Shown here: one piece after another, positions 16,787 through 24,575 of the stretch
Layout of the letters: each line of letters begins with the position of its first letter
Numbering within the stretch: position 1 is the first letter of the stretch
DNA from: Clostridia bacterium
GTDB lineage: Bacteria; Bacillota; Clostridia; UMGS1883
Length of the DNA stretch: 45,038 bases
Assembly: GCA_017472685.1 (NCBI GenBank)
Contig: JAFUOO010000014.1
Span: forward strand, 1-45,038
Reading direction: 5' to 3'
Position numbers and translations under genes: made by a program
The notes under the pieces: model-generated
Seen by the model: the letters and a program-made list of their open reading frames with translations, nothing else
What the model was told of the DNA's origin: nothing
The model's database searches: none

Positions 16787-17566
16787 TTATGACACCATTT
16801 CAAGTCTTAATTTGTCGGCAATCATTGCAATAAATTCGCTGTTTGTGGGTTTTCCCTTTGCGTTGTTTACAGTATAGCCGAAGAGCGAGTATAATTCCTC
16901 CTCACTACCTCGTACGCACGCTACCTCAATAGCATGACGGATTGCTCTTTCAACTCTTGAGGGCGAGGTGTTGTGCTTTTCAGCAACAAGGGGATAAAGC
17001 TGCTTTGTCACTGCATTGATAAGCTCCGTATCGTTAATACTCATAATAATTGCATCTCTGAGGTACTGATAGCCTTTAATGTTTGCAGGCACGCCCACTG
17101 CATGGATGGTGTTCGTAACGGAAATTTCCAGAGTTCTTTCCGAGGGCTTAGAATTTGCATAGCGCACCTTATCGCCCCTCTTTACACTCATCTTCCGACA
17201 CAGCATATTTATTCTTTCGCACAGAAGCTGACCGTCAAAGGGCTTTATCATGAAATAGTCTGCACCCATATCGAGGCAGGTTGTGCAGATTGCATCGTTG
17301 ACATTTTCCATCATCATAATCACAACAGGGCGCTTACAGTTGCCTTCATTGAGCTGTTTAAGCACGCCTATGCCATCCAGCTTGGACATTATAACATCAA
17401 GCAAAAGAACGTCTGCCCCTGTTTTGTTTATTTCCTCGCAAACACTCTCTCCGTCCGAAAGCTGAGAGACAAGCACAATGTCTTTTTCCTTTTCAAGCAC
17501 CGTTGATACAAACTCTCTCACTTCCTTATTGTCATCACATACCATTACTTTAATAATGTTCTCCAT
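16787..17566 (-). CDS. spo0A: Sporulation master regulator Spo0A
   Basis: A response regulator that commits the cell to sporulation when phosphorylated. The receiver domain (about 1-120) has acidic pocket D11-D12, phospho-acceptor D57 in VLLLDVIM and K109 in MIKPFDG. The C-terminal DNA-binding domain (about 145-259) is unmistakable: [36 protein letters not shown] and [18 protein letters not shown]. At the position of the conserved switch Thr/Ser (VIMLTA in Bacillus) this protein reads VIMMME, so the hydroxyl residue is replaced by Met86. The start is ATG 17566 with AGGAGG 11 bases upstream. spoIVB, usually directly upstream, is 4 kb away. Confidence 0.96.
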   Translation of the reverse strand: MENIIKVMVCDDNKEVREFVSTVLEKEKDIVLVSQLSDGESVCEEINKTGADVLLLDVIMSKLDGIGVLKQLNEGNCKRPVVIMMMENVNDAICTTCLDMGADYFMIKPFDGQLLCERINMLCRKMSVKRGDKVRYANSKPSERTLEISVTNTIHAVGVPANIKGYQYLRDAIIMSINDTELINAVTKQLYPLVAEKHNTSPSRVERAIRHAIEVACVRGSEEELYSLFGYTVNNAKGKPTNSEFIAMIADKLRLEMVS

Positions 17567-17615
17567 ATTACTTCAATCCTCCTGTAAAAATTTGGAAATT
17601 CTTTCCCGTGGGTAT

Positions 17616-17644
17616 ATATTACCATTTATTTACAGTTTTATCAA
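17616..17644 (-). promoter_or_regulatory. spo0A promoter
   Basis: On the minus strand, TTGATA (17639-17644), a 17-bp spacer and TAATAT (17616-17621), a vegetative-type promoter. Two short palindromes, GGAAAAATTTTCC upstream and GGAAAGAATTTCC downstream, flank it; I could not find a convincing TGTCGAA 0A box. Confidence 0.7.
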
Positions 17645-17709
17645 GCATTTATTTTAAAAAACTGGAAAATTTTTCCTTTATTTTTCTACAAACTTTTTTC
17701 CGAAAACGT

Positions 17710-17738
17710 AAAAAAAGCTCGCAAAATGCGAGCTTTTT
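17710..17738 (-). terminator. Terminator of the symporter gene
   Basis: Stem AAGCTCGC/GCGAGCTT with a 5-nt loop and an extended A/T stem, followed on the minus strand by seven T residues. Confidence 0.9.
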
Positions 17739-17746
17739 CAGATTAA

Positions 17747-19171
17747 TCAGAATAAACCTGCTATGAAATTAACAATGGGGTCAAACAAGCCGAGTGCATC
17801 CAGAAGAAGAATTGTCATTACAACGGGTGCGACAAACTTGACAACAATTGTAAAGAGTGTCTTTTTGCCGAACTTGTGACCGCTTGCTTCAACCTCTTCA
17901 ATAACCCACTTGGGCTTTGCAATCCAGCCTATAAGGATACATGTAAGCACTGTGATAAGAGGCATTAGCACGCTGTTTGAAACATAGTCTGCAATGTCAA
18001 GCAGCTGACCTACAGTACCGTTGGGAAGTGTGAGCTCAAAGTAGAACACGTTGTAGCCCATACAAATTATAACTGCACACACTGCCGCAATAATGCCTAC
18101 CAGAAGGCTCATCTGCTTACGTGTTTTCTTAAAGTATTCCATACAGCTTGCAACAACTGTTTCCATAATGGAAACGGAGCTTGTCAATGCCGCAAAGGCT
18201 ACCATAATAAAGAACACAATACCAACAATGTTACCTGCAATACCCATCTGGTTGAACACCTTGGGAAGCGCAATGAACATCAAGCCGGGACCTGCTGTCA
18301 TTCCGTCCATACCTGAGAATGCAAACACTGCAGGAATAACCATCAGACCTGCAAGGCAGGCAACCAATGTGTCAAAAAGCTGAATCTGTGTAACAGACTT
18401 TGAAAGGTTTACATCCTTCTTAACATAAGAGCCGTAAGTAATCATAATGCCCATTGCAACGCTGAGGGAGTAGAACATCTGTGTTGCAGCGTCAAGCACT
18501 ACGTCCACAAACTTGCTCAATGTAAGACCTTCGAGGTTAGGAACAATATATATCCACGCGCCCTCAAGACCTGTTCTTGTAACACCGTTTGCATCGGTGT
18601 GAGAAAGAGTGAGAGCAAATGCCGCAATGCCTATAATCATAATCAAGAGAATGGGCATGACAATTTTTGAGAACTTTTCAATACCCTTTTCAACACCTGC
18701 ATATACAACAACTGCTGTAAGTGCAAGGTAAATGAGCATAAATACTATAGGTGCAACGGGGCTTTTGATAAAGCTTGTAAAATAGCCGTCTGCTGCTACT
18801 TCTGCGCCGTTGAACATTAAAAACTCAACAATATATTTAATAATCCAGCCGCCGATAACGATATAGTACATAAGAATGATTGACGGCACAAGGAAAGTAA
18901 GGTGACCTACCCATTTCCACTTTTTATGTATTGCACCATATGCGTTACCCGCGTTCATGCCCGTTCTTCTGCCGATTGCAATGTCTGTAAGCAAAAGAGC
19001 AAAACCAAAAAGCAAAACAAGTGCAATGTAAACAATAAGGAACAATCCGCCGCCATGCTTAGCTGCAAGGTAGGGGAATCTCCAGATGTTGCCCAGACCT
19101 ACCGCACTGCCTGCTGCCGCAAGAACAAAACCGATAGACCCTGTAAAGCTGCTTTTTTTCTGCTGTTCCAT
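17747..19171 (-). CDS. Sodium-dependent transporter, neurotransmitter:sodium symporter (NSS) family
   Basis: A 474-residue membrane protein with about 11 helices, the LeuT/MhsT fold. The N-terminus has the signature FVLAAAGSAVGLGNIWRFPY (TM1, with the unwound Na+/substrate site) and GGGLFLIVYI (TM2). TM6 carries YSLSVAMGIMITYGSY. The family imports amino acids with sodium; hydrophobic or aromatic substrates are usual but not deducible here. The ATG has TTAGGAG about 7 bases upstream. It is transcribed alone, from a promoter divergent to the MATE gene. Confidence 0.93.
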   Translation of the reverse strand: MEQQKKSSFTGSIGFVLAAAGSAVGLGNIWRFPYLAAKHGGGLFLIVYIALVLLFGFALLLTDIAIGRRTGMNAGNAYGAIHKKWKWVGHLTFLVPSIILMYYIVIGGWIIKYIVEFLMFNGAEVAADGYFTSFIKSPVAPIVFMLIYLALTAVVVYAGVEKGIEKFSKIVMPILLIMIIGIAAFALTLSHTDANGVTRTGLEGAWIYIVPNLEGLTLSKFVDVVLDAATQMFYSLSVAMGIMITYGSYVKKDVNLSKSVTQIQLFDTLVACLAGLMVIPAVFAFSGMDGMTAGPGLMFIALPKVFNQMGIAGNIVGIVFFIMVAFAALTSSVSIMETVVASCMEYFKKTRKQMSLLVGIIAAVCAVIICMGYNVFYFELTLPNGTVGQLLDIADYVSNSVLMPLITVLTCILIGWIAKPKWVIEEVEASGHKFGKKTLFTIVVKFVAPVVMTILLLDALGLFDPIVNFIAGLF

Positions 19172-19209
19172 AACCTATCTCCTAACATTATTTTTTCAAA
19201 TACCTTGCT

Positions 19210-19237
19210 ATTATATCATAGTTTTATAAAAATGCAA
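19210..19237 (-). promoter_or_regulatory. Promoter of the NSS symporter gene
   Basis: On the minus strand, TTGCAT (19232-19237), a 16-bp spacer and TATAAT (19210-19215). Confidence 0.75.
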
Positions 19238-19254
19238 CAAAAAACTCAGCTTTA

Positions 19255-19283
19255 TTGACATATTTTACGAACTGCAATATAAT
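19255..19283 (+). promoter_or_regulatory. Promoter of the MATE operon
   Basis: Perfect consensus: TTGACA (19255-19260), a 17-bp spacer and TATAAT (19278-19283). The start codon at 19324 lies downstream, whereas the first codon of the longest open frame (19255) would be upstream of the start site. Confidence 0.9.
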
Positions 19284-19323
19284 TGGATATATCAGTATTC
19301 ATCGAAAAAGGAACGCTTTACTT

Positions 19324-20691
19324 ATGAACGAAAGGAAAAACCTTTACCAAACTTTAACCCTGATACTTTCCCTTGCTCTGCCCACAATGTTTGAACAGCT
19401 TATGCAGACCGCCGTGCAGTATATTGACACTGCAATGGTTGGCACCTTAGGTACCTCTGCCACAGCCGCAGTAGGCTCAACTGTAACAATAAACTGGCTG
19501 GTAAATTCTACAATCTCAGCTTTAGGCATAGGCTTTTTGGCATTTGTATCACGAGCTCTTGGCGCCAATGATATAAAAAGAGCACGCCGCATAACGGCAC
19601 AGGCAGTGTTTTCAACTGTTGTAATCGGCACGCTTTTTACTGTTATAACACTTTTGTTAAGTCCTGTTGTGCCTGTTTTTATGCAGGTGGATAAGTCCAT
19701 AAGGCACACAGCAGCCTTATACTTTTTTATAATTTATCTGCCAATGCTTCCCAGAAGTGCCACAATTATTTTTGGCACACTGCTTCGCAGTGCAGGTGAC
19801 AGCAAAACACCCATGAAAATCGGTATAGCAGTAAACATTATAAATGTAATTTTAAACTTCTTTCTCATATTCCCCTCACGCCACATTGGGTCTGTATTTA
19901 TTCCCGGGGCAGGCTTAGGGGTAACGGGTGCTGCCATCGCCAGCAGTATTTCATTTGTGTTCGGCGGCATTTATATAACCTATAAGCTTTTTACACACGA
20001 GAAAATTTCGCCCGTGGGCGAAAGGTTTTTACCCGACAAAAGTGTTCTTGTGCCGTGCCTTTCGGTGGCATTTCCCAATATGCTTCAGCGCTTCGGCACA
20101 TCACTGGGCTATGTTGCCTTTGCAGGCATGGTCAATTCTCTCGGCGAGGTGGCAACAGCTGCCCATACCATAGCAAATACGGTAGAGTCGGCATTTTACA
20201 TTCCCGCCTACGGTATGCAAACAGCGGCGGCAACGCTTTCCGGCAATGCCCTGGGCGAAGGCAACAGCAAAAAAATGAAGGACATGGGCGTTGTTATAAA
20301 CATAGTTGAAATAGTGCTTATGGTGTTATCGGGAACTGTGCTCTTTATATTTGCGCCAAAAATGGTAATGCTGTTTTCAAAAGAGGGTGATGTAATCGCC
20401 TTGGGAAGCACTGTTTTGCGTATGGTTGCATTGTCCGAGCCCTTCTACGGCGTTTCAATAATTATTGAAGGCATCCTGCAAGGTGTGGGCAAAACGAAAA
20501 TGCCCCTTGTGTTCAACATAATAGGCATGTGGAGCGTGCGTATTGTGGGCACATTTATCTGCACACAGATTTTTTCCTTGTCCCTTGTTTCCGCATGGGC
20601 TTGCATGATAGCACATAATATGCTTTTATTTATTCTTTTTACAGCTTACTACAAAAAAGGAAACTGGAATCCTCTCAGTGAAAGGAGATAA
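19324..20691 (+). CDS. MATE-family multidrug/metabolite exporter
   Basis: A 455-residue, 12-helix protein. MATE hallmarks are PTMFEQLMQTAVQYIDTAMVG in TM1 (PTMFEQL then QYIDTAMVG), ALGIGFLAFVSRALGANDIKRA and PGAGLGVTGAAIASSISF. In the second half, GMQTAAATLSGNALGEGNSKK and EGILQGVGKTKMPL mirror the first, as in the twofold MATE fold. It exports cationic drugs or metabolites by Na+ or H+ antiport; the substrate is unknown. ATG at 19324 is chosen as the only start after the promoter, with AAGGAA about 10 bases upstream. The TrmH-type gene follows after 3 bp. Confidence 0.92.
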   Translation: MNERKNLYQTLTLILSLALPTMFEQLMQTAVQYIDTAMVGTLGTSATAAVGSTVTINWLVNSTISALGIGFLAFVSRALGANDIKRARRITAQAVFSTVVIGTLFTVITLLLSPVVPVFMQVDKSIRHTAALYFFIIYLPMLPRSATIIFGTLLRSAGDSKTPMKIGIAVNIINVILNFFLIFPSRHIGSVFIPGAGLGVTGAAIASSISFVFGGIYITYKLFTHEKISPVGERFLPDKSVLVPCLSVAFPNMLQRFGTSLGYVAFAGMVNSLGEVATAAHTIANTVESAFYIPAYGMQTAAATLSGNALGEGNSKKMKDMGVVINIVEIVLMVLSGTVLFIFAPKMVMLFSKEGDVIALGSTVLRMVALSEPFYGVSIIIEGILQGVGKTKMPLVFNIIGMWSVRIVGTFICTQIFSLSLVSAWACMIAHNMLLFILFTAYYKKGNWNPLSERR

Positions 20692-20694
20692 ACC

Positions 20695-21510
20695 ATGGCA
20701 CAGATTATTTATATAACAGACTTTTCTGACCCACGGCTGGATGTATATGCCCGCCTTACCGAGGCTCAGCTTTTAAACCGCGAATTCCCTCAAGAGGGGC
20801 TTTTCATTGCAGAAAGTCCCAAGGTTATTGAAAGAGCGCTTGATGCAGGCTACACACCCGTTTCCATTCTGGTTGAAACAGACTGCATTAAGGGCGAAAG
20901 CGAGGCTGTCATAAATCGTGTGGGCGATATTCCTGTTTTCACGGCACCTAAGGAGGTTTTGAAAAATCTCACGGGCTATCTTTTAACACGTGGGCTTCTT
21001 TGTGCAATGCGCCGCCCTCCCCTTTCGGATTTTGAAGAAATAGTAAAGGATGCAAGCCGCATTGTAATTTTAGAGGATGTTATGAATCCCACTAATGTGG
21101 GCGCAATTTTCCGCTCGGCTGCGGCAATGGGCATGGACGCCGTGCTTCTCACCCCGGGCTGTTCAAACCCCTTGTACCGCAGAAGTGCCCGTGTTAGCAT
21201 GGGCACGGTTTTCCAGATTGACTGGACAATTCTCCCTTCCTGGGATAGAGATGTGCGCGAAAAGCTTAAAGCCATGGGCTTTAAAACAGTTGCCATGGCA
21301 CTTTGTGACAATTCCGTTTCTATTGACGACGAAAAGCTAAAGGGCGAGGAAAAGCTTGCAATCATTTTAGGCACCGAGGGCGACGGGCTTCGGGAAAACA
21401 CCATTCTTGATTGTGACTACACGGTAAAAATCCCCATGTATCACAATGTTGACTCGTTAAATGTAGCAGCCGCAAGTGCCGTTGCGTTCTGGGAATTAAA
21501 AAAGCGCTGA
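20695..21510 (+). CDS. TrmH/SpoU-family RNA 2'-O-methyltransferase
   Basis: A 271-residue SPOUT methyltransferase. The N-terminal substrate-binding domain (about 1-105) contains EGLFIAESPKVIERAL. The catalytic domain has the three trefoil-knot motifs: NPTNVGAIFRSAAAMGMDAV, AIILGTEGDGL and IPMYHNVDSLNVAAASAVA. Family members methylate a 2'-OH in tRNA or 23S rRNA; the target is not predictable. The start overlaps its GGAGATAAACC site at the MATE stop codon, so the two are co-transcribed. Its own stop TGA lies in the following terminator stem. Confidence 0.9.
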   Translation: MAQIIYITDFSDPRLDVYARLTEAQLLNREFPQEGLFIAESPKVIERALDAGYTPVSILVETDCIKGESEAVINRVGDIPVFTAPKEVLKNLTGYLLTRGLLCAMRRPPLSDFEEIVKDASRIVILEDVMNPTNVGAIFRSAAAMGMDAVLLTPGCSNPLYRRSARVSMGTVFQIDWTILPSWDRDVREKLKAMGFKTVAMALCDNSVSIDDEKLKGEEKLAIILGTEGDGLRENTILDCDYTVKIPMYHNVDSLNVAAASAVAFWELKKR

Positions 21511-21526
21511 TTAAATCAGCGCTTTT
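21500..21526. terminator. Bidirectional terminator between TrmH-type gene and spoIVB
   Basis: Stem AAAAGCGCTGAT/ATCAGCGCTTTT with a 3-nt loop. It overlaps the end of the plus-strand gene (stop 21508-21510) and abuts the end of spoIVB (21528), serving both convergent genes. Confidence 0.9.
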
Positions 21527-21527
21527 A

Positions 21528-22712
21528 TTAATTTGTTCCCGCCTCTATCATATTCTCAATAAAAATCCCATAGCCCTTTGTGGGGTCATTGACCAGAACA
21601 TGGGTAACAGCACCTATAAGCTTTCCATCCTGCAATATCGGGCTTCCGCTCATTCCTTGCACAATGCCGCCCGTTATGTCAATAAGCCTTTCATCAGTTA
21701 CCTTTATAACCAAGCCCTTTGAAGGGTTTTTTCCGTTTTTTGAAACCTTTGTTATTTCAATTTCGTAGTCAGCTATCTCTTTTCCGTCAAGGCATGTCCG
21801 TATATACGCTTTGCCCTTTTTAATTTCGCTTTTGTGCCCCAATGGCACACTTTCACCCTCGGGGACTGCCGTAAGAGAGCCGAAGATGCCTTCCTTTTCG
21901 TTTTTTGTGATATTGCCCAGCACCTTTGCATCGGGCAGAAATGCACCCTTCAGTTCACCGGGGTTACCCTTCTCCCCCTTTTTTATTTCGGCAATGGCAC
22001 ACTCTTCGATAGAGCCTTCCCTTACGGCAAACTTTACCCCTGTGTCTGCATCAGACACTCCGTGCCCCAACGCACCGTAGGTCATGGAATCAGGGTTGAT
22101 ATATGTCAGCGTGCCCACCCCTGCGGTGCTGTCACGCACCCACAAACCAATCCTTTTAACACCGTCATACACCGACACCTCGGGCATAACAGTGACGGTT
22201 TTTTCTTTTTCACCCGAGAGCACACCTATTTCCATTTCTCCCTCGCTCGCTGCTATTTTGTCCGAAAATTCGCTCGGTGTACCCACCTTTTCGCCATCAA
22301 CGGAAACAATTACATCGCCCTCTTTTATACCTGCCGTTTCCGCAGGCGATTTTTTATTTTCATTAACCCTGCCCACTGCAACAACAACCAGCCCATCGGA
22401 ATAGAGCCTTATGCCGATGGGCTCGCCGCCTACCAGGACCTCCTCGTCCTCCAGCACCTTAACGTTTACTTTTTTGTAGGGTATGCCGAATATTGACAGG
22501 GATGCCTTATAGTCACCCGTATTACGGGGGATTATGGCATTCTGCGAGGTTTCGATTGACTTGTCGTCAATATTGATTTGCGTTATACCGCCGTATGTCC
22601 ATCCCCTGTCCTTATACAGTATAAAGCTGTCGGGCAGATTTATATAGCCTACTGTAAGGCTCAGCACAAATAAAACAAGGCATAAAAGGCTTAATATTCT
22701 TCTCTTTTGCAT
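21528..22712 (-). CDS. spoIVB: SpoIVB serine peptidase (sigma-K checkpoint signal)
   Basis: A forespore-secreted serine peptidase that triggers pro-sigma-K processing by cleaving SpoIVFA. The 394-residue protein has an N-terminal membrane anchor (about 6-25), a PDZ domain (about 95-180, with SPAETAGIKEGDVIVSVDG) and an SA-family peptidase domain. The catalytic His217 is in GALGHGVSD and the catalytic Ser355 in QGMSGSPI. In Bacillus and many Clostridia spoIVB is directly upstream of spo0A. Here it follows pdaA by 15 bp, while spo0A is 4 kb further on. AAGGGG precedes the ATG. Confidence 0.93.
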   Translation of the reverse strand: MQKRRILSLLCLVLFVLSLTVGYINLPDSFILYKDRGWTYGGITQINIDDKSIETSQNAIIPRNTGDYKASLSIFGIPYKKVNVKVLEDEEVLVGGEPIGIRLYSDGLVVVAVGRVNENKKSPAETAGIKEGDVIVSVDGEKVGTPSEFSDKIAASEGEMEIGVLSGEKEKTVTVMPEVSVYDGVKRIGLWVRDSTAGVGTLTYINPDSMTYGALGHGVSDADTGVKFAVREGSIEECAIAEIKKGEKGNPGELKGAFLPDAKVLGNITKNEKEGIFGSLTAVPEGESVPLGHKSEIKKGKAYIRTCLDGKEIADYEIEITKVSKNGKNPSKGLVIKVTDERLIDITGGIVQGMSGSPILQDGKLIGAVTHVLVNDPTKGYGIFIENMIEAGTN

Positions 22713-22727
22713 ACAAAAACCCCTTTA

Positions 22728-23513
22728 TTATGGTATGTACTCCTCAAGAGATAAGAAGGTGTAGCCCATATCCCGTGCCGAATCGATAATTTTTCCAAGG
22801 GCTTCAGCGTTATCGCTACTTACTGCATGCAAAAGTATAACGCACCCTGGATGTATGTTATCCATAGTTTTTTTATAAGCATAATCTGCTCCACGCTGTT
22901 TATCACGATACCAGTCATCATAGGCAAAGGACCAGAACACATTGGTATAGCCCAATTCTTTCGTTATTGCCAGAGTCTTTTCACTGTAGGCACCCTCGGG
23001 TGCACGGAAAAATTTCATATGCTTGTTGTATTTTTCGTAAAATGCCCTATCAAGGCTCAGTACCTCTTCTTCGATTTTTTCTTCGCTTTTTATATCGGGC
23101 ATGCACGGGTGATTCATTGTATGGTTGCCCACAATGTGCCCCTCCTTGACCATTCTGTCAACAAGAGCACCTTCGGCTTTAAAATAGTCACCCGTTATGA
23201 AGAACGCCGCTTTAACGCCTTTTTCCTTTAAGGTGTCAAGTATTTTTGCGGTCTGATTGTTTTCGTAGCCCTCGTCAAAGGTAAGGTATAAATATTTTTG
23301 CTCCTTTGAGCCAAGATATATACATCCGTATTTATCCATTGCCGCCCTTTGAGCATCGGTAAACTCGGGCTGCTCGGGCGCTCGTCGTCTCATTCCCCAG
23401 CTTTCTTTTTTTTCGGAAAGAACGCTTTCTCCCACTGTTTCCACCGTTGCAATGTCCTTCGCACAGCCCGATAAAAGCAAAACAAAAATCAAAACAAATA
23501 TTTTAAACAACAA
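22728..23513 (-). CDS. pdaA: PdaA-type polysaccharide deacetylase lipoprotein
   Basis: Deacetylates muramic acid so that it cyclises to the delta-lactam of spore cortex, which germination enzymes need. The N-terminal LLLSGC at about 13-18 is a lipobox, so this is a lipoprotein. The NodB domain has TFDEGYENN, the PdaA-like variant of the TFDDG motif, and metal-binding NHTMNHP. FFRAPEGAYS and VILLHAVS complete it. No ATG exists at the start; TTG at 23513 follows GGGGTG by 5 bases. That ribosome binding site lies inside the terminator hairpin after secF. The gene forms a sporulation pair with spoIVB. Confidence 0.88.
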   Translation of the reverse strand: MLFKIFVLIFVLLLSGCAKDIATVETVGESVLSEKKESWGMRRRAPEQPEFTDAQRAAMDKYGCIYLGSKEQKYLYLTFDEGYENNQTAKILDTLKEKGVKAAFFITGDYFKAEGALVDRMVKEGHIVGNHTMNHPCMPDIKSEEKIEEEVLSLDRAFYEKYNKHMKFFRAPEGAYSEKTLAITKELGYTNVFWSFAYDDWYRDKQRGADYAYKKTMDNIHPGCVILLHAVSSDNAEALGKIIDSARDMGYTFLSLEEYIP

Positions 23514-23514
23514 A

Positions 23515-23547
23515 AAAACACCCCGTATTTATCATACGGGATGTTTT
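23515..23547 (-). terminator. Terminator of secDF overlapping the pdaA ribosome binding site
   Basis: The stem pairs CCCGTAT with ATACGGG and is extended by ACA/TGT and A/T pairs, with a 5-nt loop; seven T residues follow on the minus strand. The promoter-distal arm contains GGGGTG, which serves as the SD of pdaA, and the T-run reaches its TTG start codon. Confidence 0.82.
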
Positions 23548-23564
23548 GAAAAATATTCTTAAAA

Positions 23565-24575
23565 TTACTTGGAGCTGTTCTTCCACCATGCCCAGATTGT
23601 GGGAGCAACAAAGAGAGAAGAGTAAGCACCGCAAACGAGGCCAACAATGATGGGAAGTGCAAATTCCTGAATGGAAGATACACCCAATACAAAGAGGGCA
23701 CCGATTGTGAAGAGTGTTGTAAGTGAAGAATAAAGTGTTCTTGTGTAGCTTGTTGTGATAGCATTGTCTGCCTTTTCATCCCAAGTAGCCTTCTTACCAA
23801 GCAATCTGTTATTTTCACGAACACGGTCAAATACAATGATTGTGGAGTTAATGGAGTAACCGATAATTGTAAGAACTGCTGCAACGAAGCTTGTGTTCAT
23901 TGTAAGCTGGAAGATAGAGTAGAAACCGAACATAAGTGTTACGTCATGCGCAAGAGCAATAACTGCACAAACACCGCTCTTGAAGTCGAATCTGATTGCA
24001 ATGTAAACAAGCATAAGTGCGATTGCAAGAAGAACGGCAAAGAATGTGTCAGAGATAAGTCTTGCAGATGTTGTTGCGGAAACCTTATCAATGCTGATAG
24101 CAGCTCTTTCAAGAGCCTTTACTTCTTCTGCAACGTCTGTTGCATCTTCTACAGCTACTTCTGTAGCTGCTTCTTCTACTACATCTGTTGCTACCTCTAC
24201 AGCTGCTGTTGCATCTGTAGAGTCGAGAGAAACTTCTTCGCCGTTGAAGTATGCAAGAAGACCTTCAACAACCATTTCTGTTTCTTCGTTTGTAAGCTCT
24301 TTAGCCTTTATGAACACACCATCTGTACCGATAGCCTGAGCAACAGGGTCTGCGCCTTCGTTTACGCCTGTAACGATAGCCTTAACATCAACCTCAAGCT
24401 CACCGTCGTAAACAAAGCCTGCGGGCATATGTTCAATTTCAAATGTTGTACCGCTTGTAAAGTCGATACCTTCGTTAAATCCAAAGAAAACCATTGCCAA
24501 AATGGAAATTACCACAAGGATAGCCGGAATTGTAAGGAAAACCTTTCTGTTGGAACAAGGATTCTTAAACAACAT
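23565..24575 (-). CDS. secF: Protein translocase subunit SecF
   Basis: Works with SecD to drive late steps of Sec-dependent export using the proton or sodium gradient. There are six helices: one at about 13-35 and five after residue 175. The typical NEGIDFTSGTTFEI (34-47), LTIIGYSINSTIIVFDRVREN and a C-terminal LPIIVGLVCGAYSSLF segment are present. Residues about 115-152 form an unusual Ala/Val/Glu/Thr-rich stretch of ATDV- and EEV-type repeats in the extracellular P1 loop. This makes the protein longer (336) than usual. The start shares one base with the secD stop (TAATG). Confidence 0.95.
   Translation of the reverse strand: MLFKNPCSNRKVFLTIPAILVVISILAMVFFGFNEGIDFTSGTTFEIEHMPAGFVYDGELEVDVKAIVTGVNEGADPVAQAIGTDGVFIKAKELTNEETEMVVEGLLAYFNGEEVSLDSTDATAAVEVATDVVEEAATEVAVEDATDVAEEVKALERAAISIDKVSATTSARLISDTFFAVLLAIALMLVYIAIRFDFKSGVCAVIALAHDVTLMFGFYSIFQLTMNTSFVAAVLTIIGYSINSTIIVFDRVRENNRLLGKKATWDEKADNAITTSYTRTLYSSLTTLFTIGALFVLGVSSIQEFALPIIVGLVCGAYSSLFVAPTIWAWWKNSSK

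Noticed and set aside
17570..17700. 0A boxes or a sigma-H promoter upstream of spo0A
   Set aside because: Only weak partial matches were found, not enough to report as sites.
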